DNA of 6,718 bases, from positions 1 to 6,718 of the forward strand of contig DAOUYM010000043.1 in the NCBI GenBank assembly GCA_030666115.1. The letters are read 5' to 3'. The translations under genes were made by a program, and so were the position numbers. Of the stretch, positions 5,332 through 6,718 are shown piece after piece. The stretch comes from Candidatus Aenigmatarchaeota archaeon (GTDB lineage Archaea > Aenigmatarchaeota > Aenigmatarchaeia > QMZP01). Numbering within the stretch: the first letter of the stretch is position 1; the number at the start of each line of letters is the position of its first letter. The notes below the pieces were generated by a model that was not told the DNA's origin, searched no databases, and saw only the letters and a program-made list of their open reading frames with translations.

Positions 5332-6718
5332 ATGGCGAATAAATATCTGTTCACTTCGGAATCAGTGACCGGGGGACATCCAGACAAGATATGCGATCAG
5401 ATTTCTGACGCTGTTCTTGATGAACTCATAAAGCAGGACCCTGACAGCAGGGTCGCTGTCGAGACACTGACTACAACAGGAATGATAATAGTTGCAGGTG
5501 AGGTCACGACCAGGGGTTATATAGATGTGCAGGGCATTGCAAGGCAGACCCTCAAGGAGATAGGATACGACAGGCCGGAGTACGGCTTCAACTACGACGA
5601 CTGCTCTGTGCTGGTATCCCTGCACGAGCAGAGCCCTGACATATCACAGGGCGTTACAGAGGGAGAGGGAGACGACAAGGAACAGGGAGCAGGTGACCAG
5701 GGACTCATGTTCGGATACGCGACAAACGAGACACCCGAGTACATGCCGCTACCCATAACACTCGCCCATAAGTTAACCATGCGCCTGTCAGAGGCAAGGA
5801 GGAACAGGGAACTGCCCTGGCTGAGGCCGGACGGCAAATCACAGGTTACAGTGGAGTACGAGAACGGCACGCCAAAGAGAATAGATAATGTTGTGATAGC
5901 TGCCCACCACGCACCTGACGCGGATATGGAGCAGATGAGGAGCGAGATAAAGGAGAAGGTCATCCTTCCGGTGTGCAGGGACTGGATCGATGACAACACG
6001 AAGTATTACATCAATGCAACAGGAAGGTTCGAGAAAGGCGGTCCGCCAGCAGATACGGGCCTGACAGGAAGGAAGATCATCGTTGACACGTATGGCGGCC
6101 ATGGATCACATGGCGGGGGATGCTTCTCAGGGAAGGACCCCTCCAAGGTGGACAGATCAGCCTCCTACATGTGCCGGCATATAGCCAAGAACATAGTGGC
6201 TGCAGGACTGGCTGACAGGTGCGAGATACAGATGGCCTACTGCATAGGTGTCGCAAAGCCAGTAAGCGTCCTGGTCAACACCTACGGAACCAGCAAGATA
6301 CCAGAGGAGAAGATAGAAGAGCTGGTAGAGAAGCACTTCGATCTCCGGCCCAAGGCCATAATAGAGTACCTGAACCTCAAGAGGCCGATCTTCAAGAAGA
6401 CCGCAGCCTACGGCCATTTCGGAAGGAATGACCCGGACTTCACCTGGGAGAAGACAGACAGGTCAGAGGAACTCAGAAGAGACGCGGGTATGACGGCATC
6501 CGAGCCAAGGAAAGAAGAACCAGAACCAGAAAGAAAAGAAGAACCAGAAATAAAAGAGGAACCAAGAAAGGAACCAGAAGCAGACAGAACAGAGGAACCA
6601 CACACAAAACCAGACAATGCAGAATCAAACAAGACAGAACCATCAGAGAATCCATACGTAGTCCAAAGGGAAGGACCGATTATCATAGACTCAGAGATCC
6701 CGGAAAAGAAGAAAGTGA
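5332..6718 (+). CDS. metK: S-adenosylmethionine synthetase, bacterial type, with long C-terminal extension (3' end missing)
   Basis: Catalyses ATP + L-methionine + H2O to S-adenosylmethionine + phosphate + diphosphate, supplying the methyl donor of the cell. The core (residues 1-386) matches bacterial MetK over its full length: start MANKYLFTSESVTGGHPDK with catalytic His16, GAGDQGLMFGYATNET at 119-134, LPWLRPDGKSQVT, GRFEKGGP, LTGRKIIVDTYGG at 244-256 with Arg247 and Lys248, then HGGGCFSGKDPSKVDRS at 260-276 with Lys268, Lys272 and Asp274, and finally TAAYGHFGR and WEKTDR. E. coli MetK ends at about this point (384 residues). Here the frame continues for at least 76 more codons, rich in Glu, Pro and Lys, and is still open at the last base. 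The TGA at 6716 is out of frame. The catalytic residues look intact, so the enzyme should be active. Archaea usually carry a different, archaeal-type synthetase, which makes a bacterial-type enzyme notable if the host is an archaeon. Confidence 0.97.
   Translation, partial: MANKYLFTSESVTGGHPDKICDQISDAVLDELIKQDPDSRVAVETLTTTGMIIVAGEVTTRGYIDVQGIARQTLKEIGYDRPEYGFNYDDCSVLVSLHEQSPDISQGVTEGEGDDKEQGAGDQGLMFGYATNETPEYMPLPITLAHKLTMRLSEARRNRELPWLRPDGKSQVTVEYENGTPKRIDNVVIAAHHAPDADMEQMRSEIKEKVILPVCRDWIDDNTKYYINATGRFEKGGPPADTGLTGRKIIVDTYGGHGSHGGGCFSGKDPSKVDRSASYMCRHIAKNIVAAGLADRCEIQMAYCIGVAKPVSVLVNTYGTSKIPEEKIEELVEKHFDLRPKAIIEYLNLKRPIFKKTAAYGHFGRNDPDFTWEKTDRSEELRRDAGMTASEPRKEEPEPERKEEPEIKEEPRKEPEADRTEEPHTKPDNAESNKTEPSENPYVVQREGPIIIDSEIPEKKKV
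6490..6718 (+). other. Glu/Pro/Lys-rich C-terminal extension of MetK
   Basis: Coding DNA after the catalytic core. Irregular repeats of K/R-E-E-P (such as KEEPEPERKEEPEI and EEPRKEPEADRTEEP) predict a charged, disordered tail. It ends in a less repetitive segment, NPYVVQREGPIIIDSEIPE, followed by lysines, which could be a short binding motif. The coding strand contains one T in the 118 nt from 6500 to 6617. The extension is cut by the window edge. Confidence 0.85.

Noticed and set aside
6716..6718. TGA at the right edge as the stop of metK
   Set aside because: It is out of frame: the metK codons there are AAA (6712-6714) and GTG (6715-6717), so the frame is still open.

Overview
The window most resembles archaeal DNA, though this is not certain. 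Arginine is written mainly as AGG/AGA and isoleucine often as ATA. Several genes have no Shine-Dalgarno sequence but have TATA-like boxes (TTTAAATA, TATAAATT) about 25-30 nt before the start codon or the expected transcription start. A winged-helix nucleotidyltransferase/HEPN pair is also a common archaeal accessory module. Against this, metK is of the bacterial type and has a strong Shine-Dalgarno, so a bacterial origin is not excluded.

Layout. Positions 1-2238 hold a plus-strand ABC importer operon of the nitrate/taurine/sulfonate type: the C-terminal part of a substrate-binding protein (cut by the left edge), a TauC/SsuC-like permease and a TauB/SsuB-like ATPase. The substrate cannot be read from the sequence. 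An unrecognised minus-strand gene (2256-2858) faces the operon. It is divergent from a DNA alkylation repair (AlkD-like) gene, and the two appear to share one TATA element.

Directly after the AlkD-like gene lies a two-gene cassette (about 3600-4730): a winged-helix nucleotidyltransferase and a HEPN-domain protein, the classic MNT/HEPN toxin-antitoxin arrangement. Three things stand out. Four TATGGT hexamers spaced 10-11 bp apart run across the cassette promoter, a good candidate for an autoregulatory operator. The HEPN reading frame extends 22 codons further upstream, to an ATG overlapping the nucleotidyltransferase gene, but carries one in-frame TGA. And a second, diverged copy of the last 33 codons of the alkylation-repair gene sits just after the cassette, as if the cassette had been placed at the 3' end of that gene and had supplied a substitute gene end.

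The right part holds a short minus-strand membrane protein resembling the DUF4405 (flavinylation-associated cytochrome) group. A 164-bp divergent intergenic region follows, then metK (S-adenosylmethionine synthetase). metK has a complete catalytic core followed by a long Glu/Pro/Lys-rich C-terminal extension that runs off the right edge.
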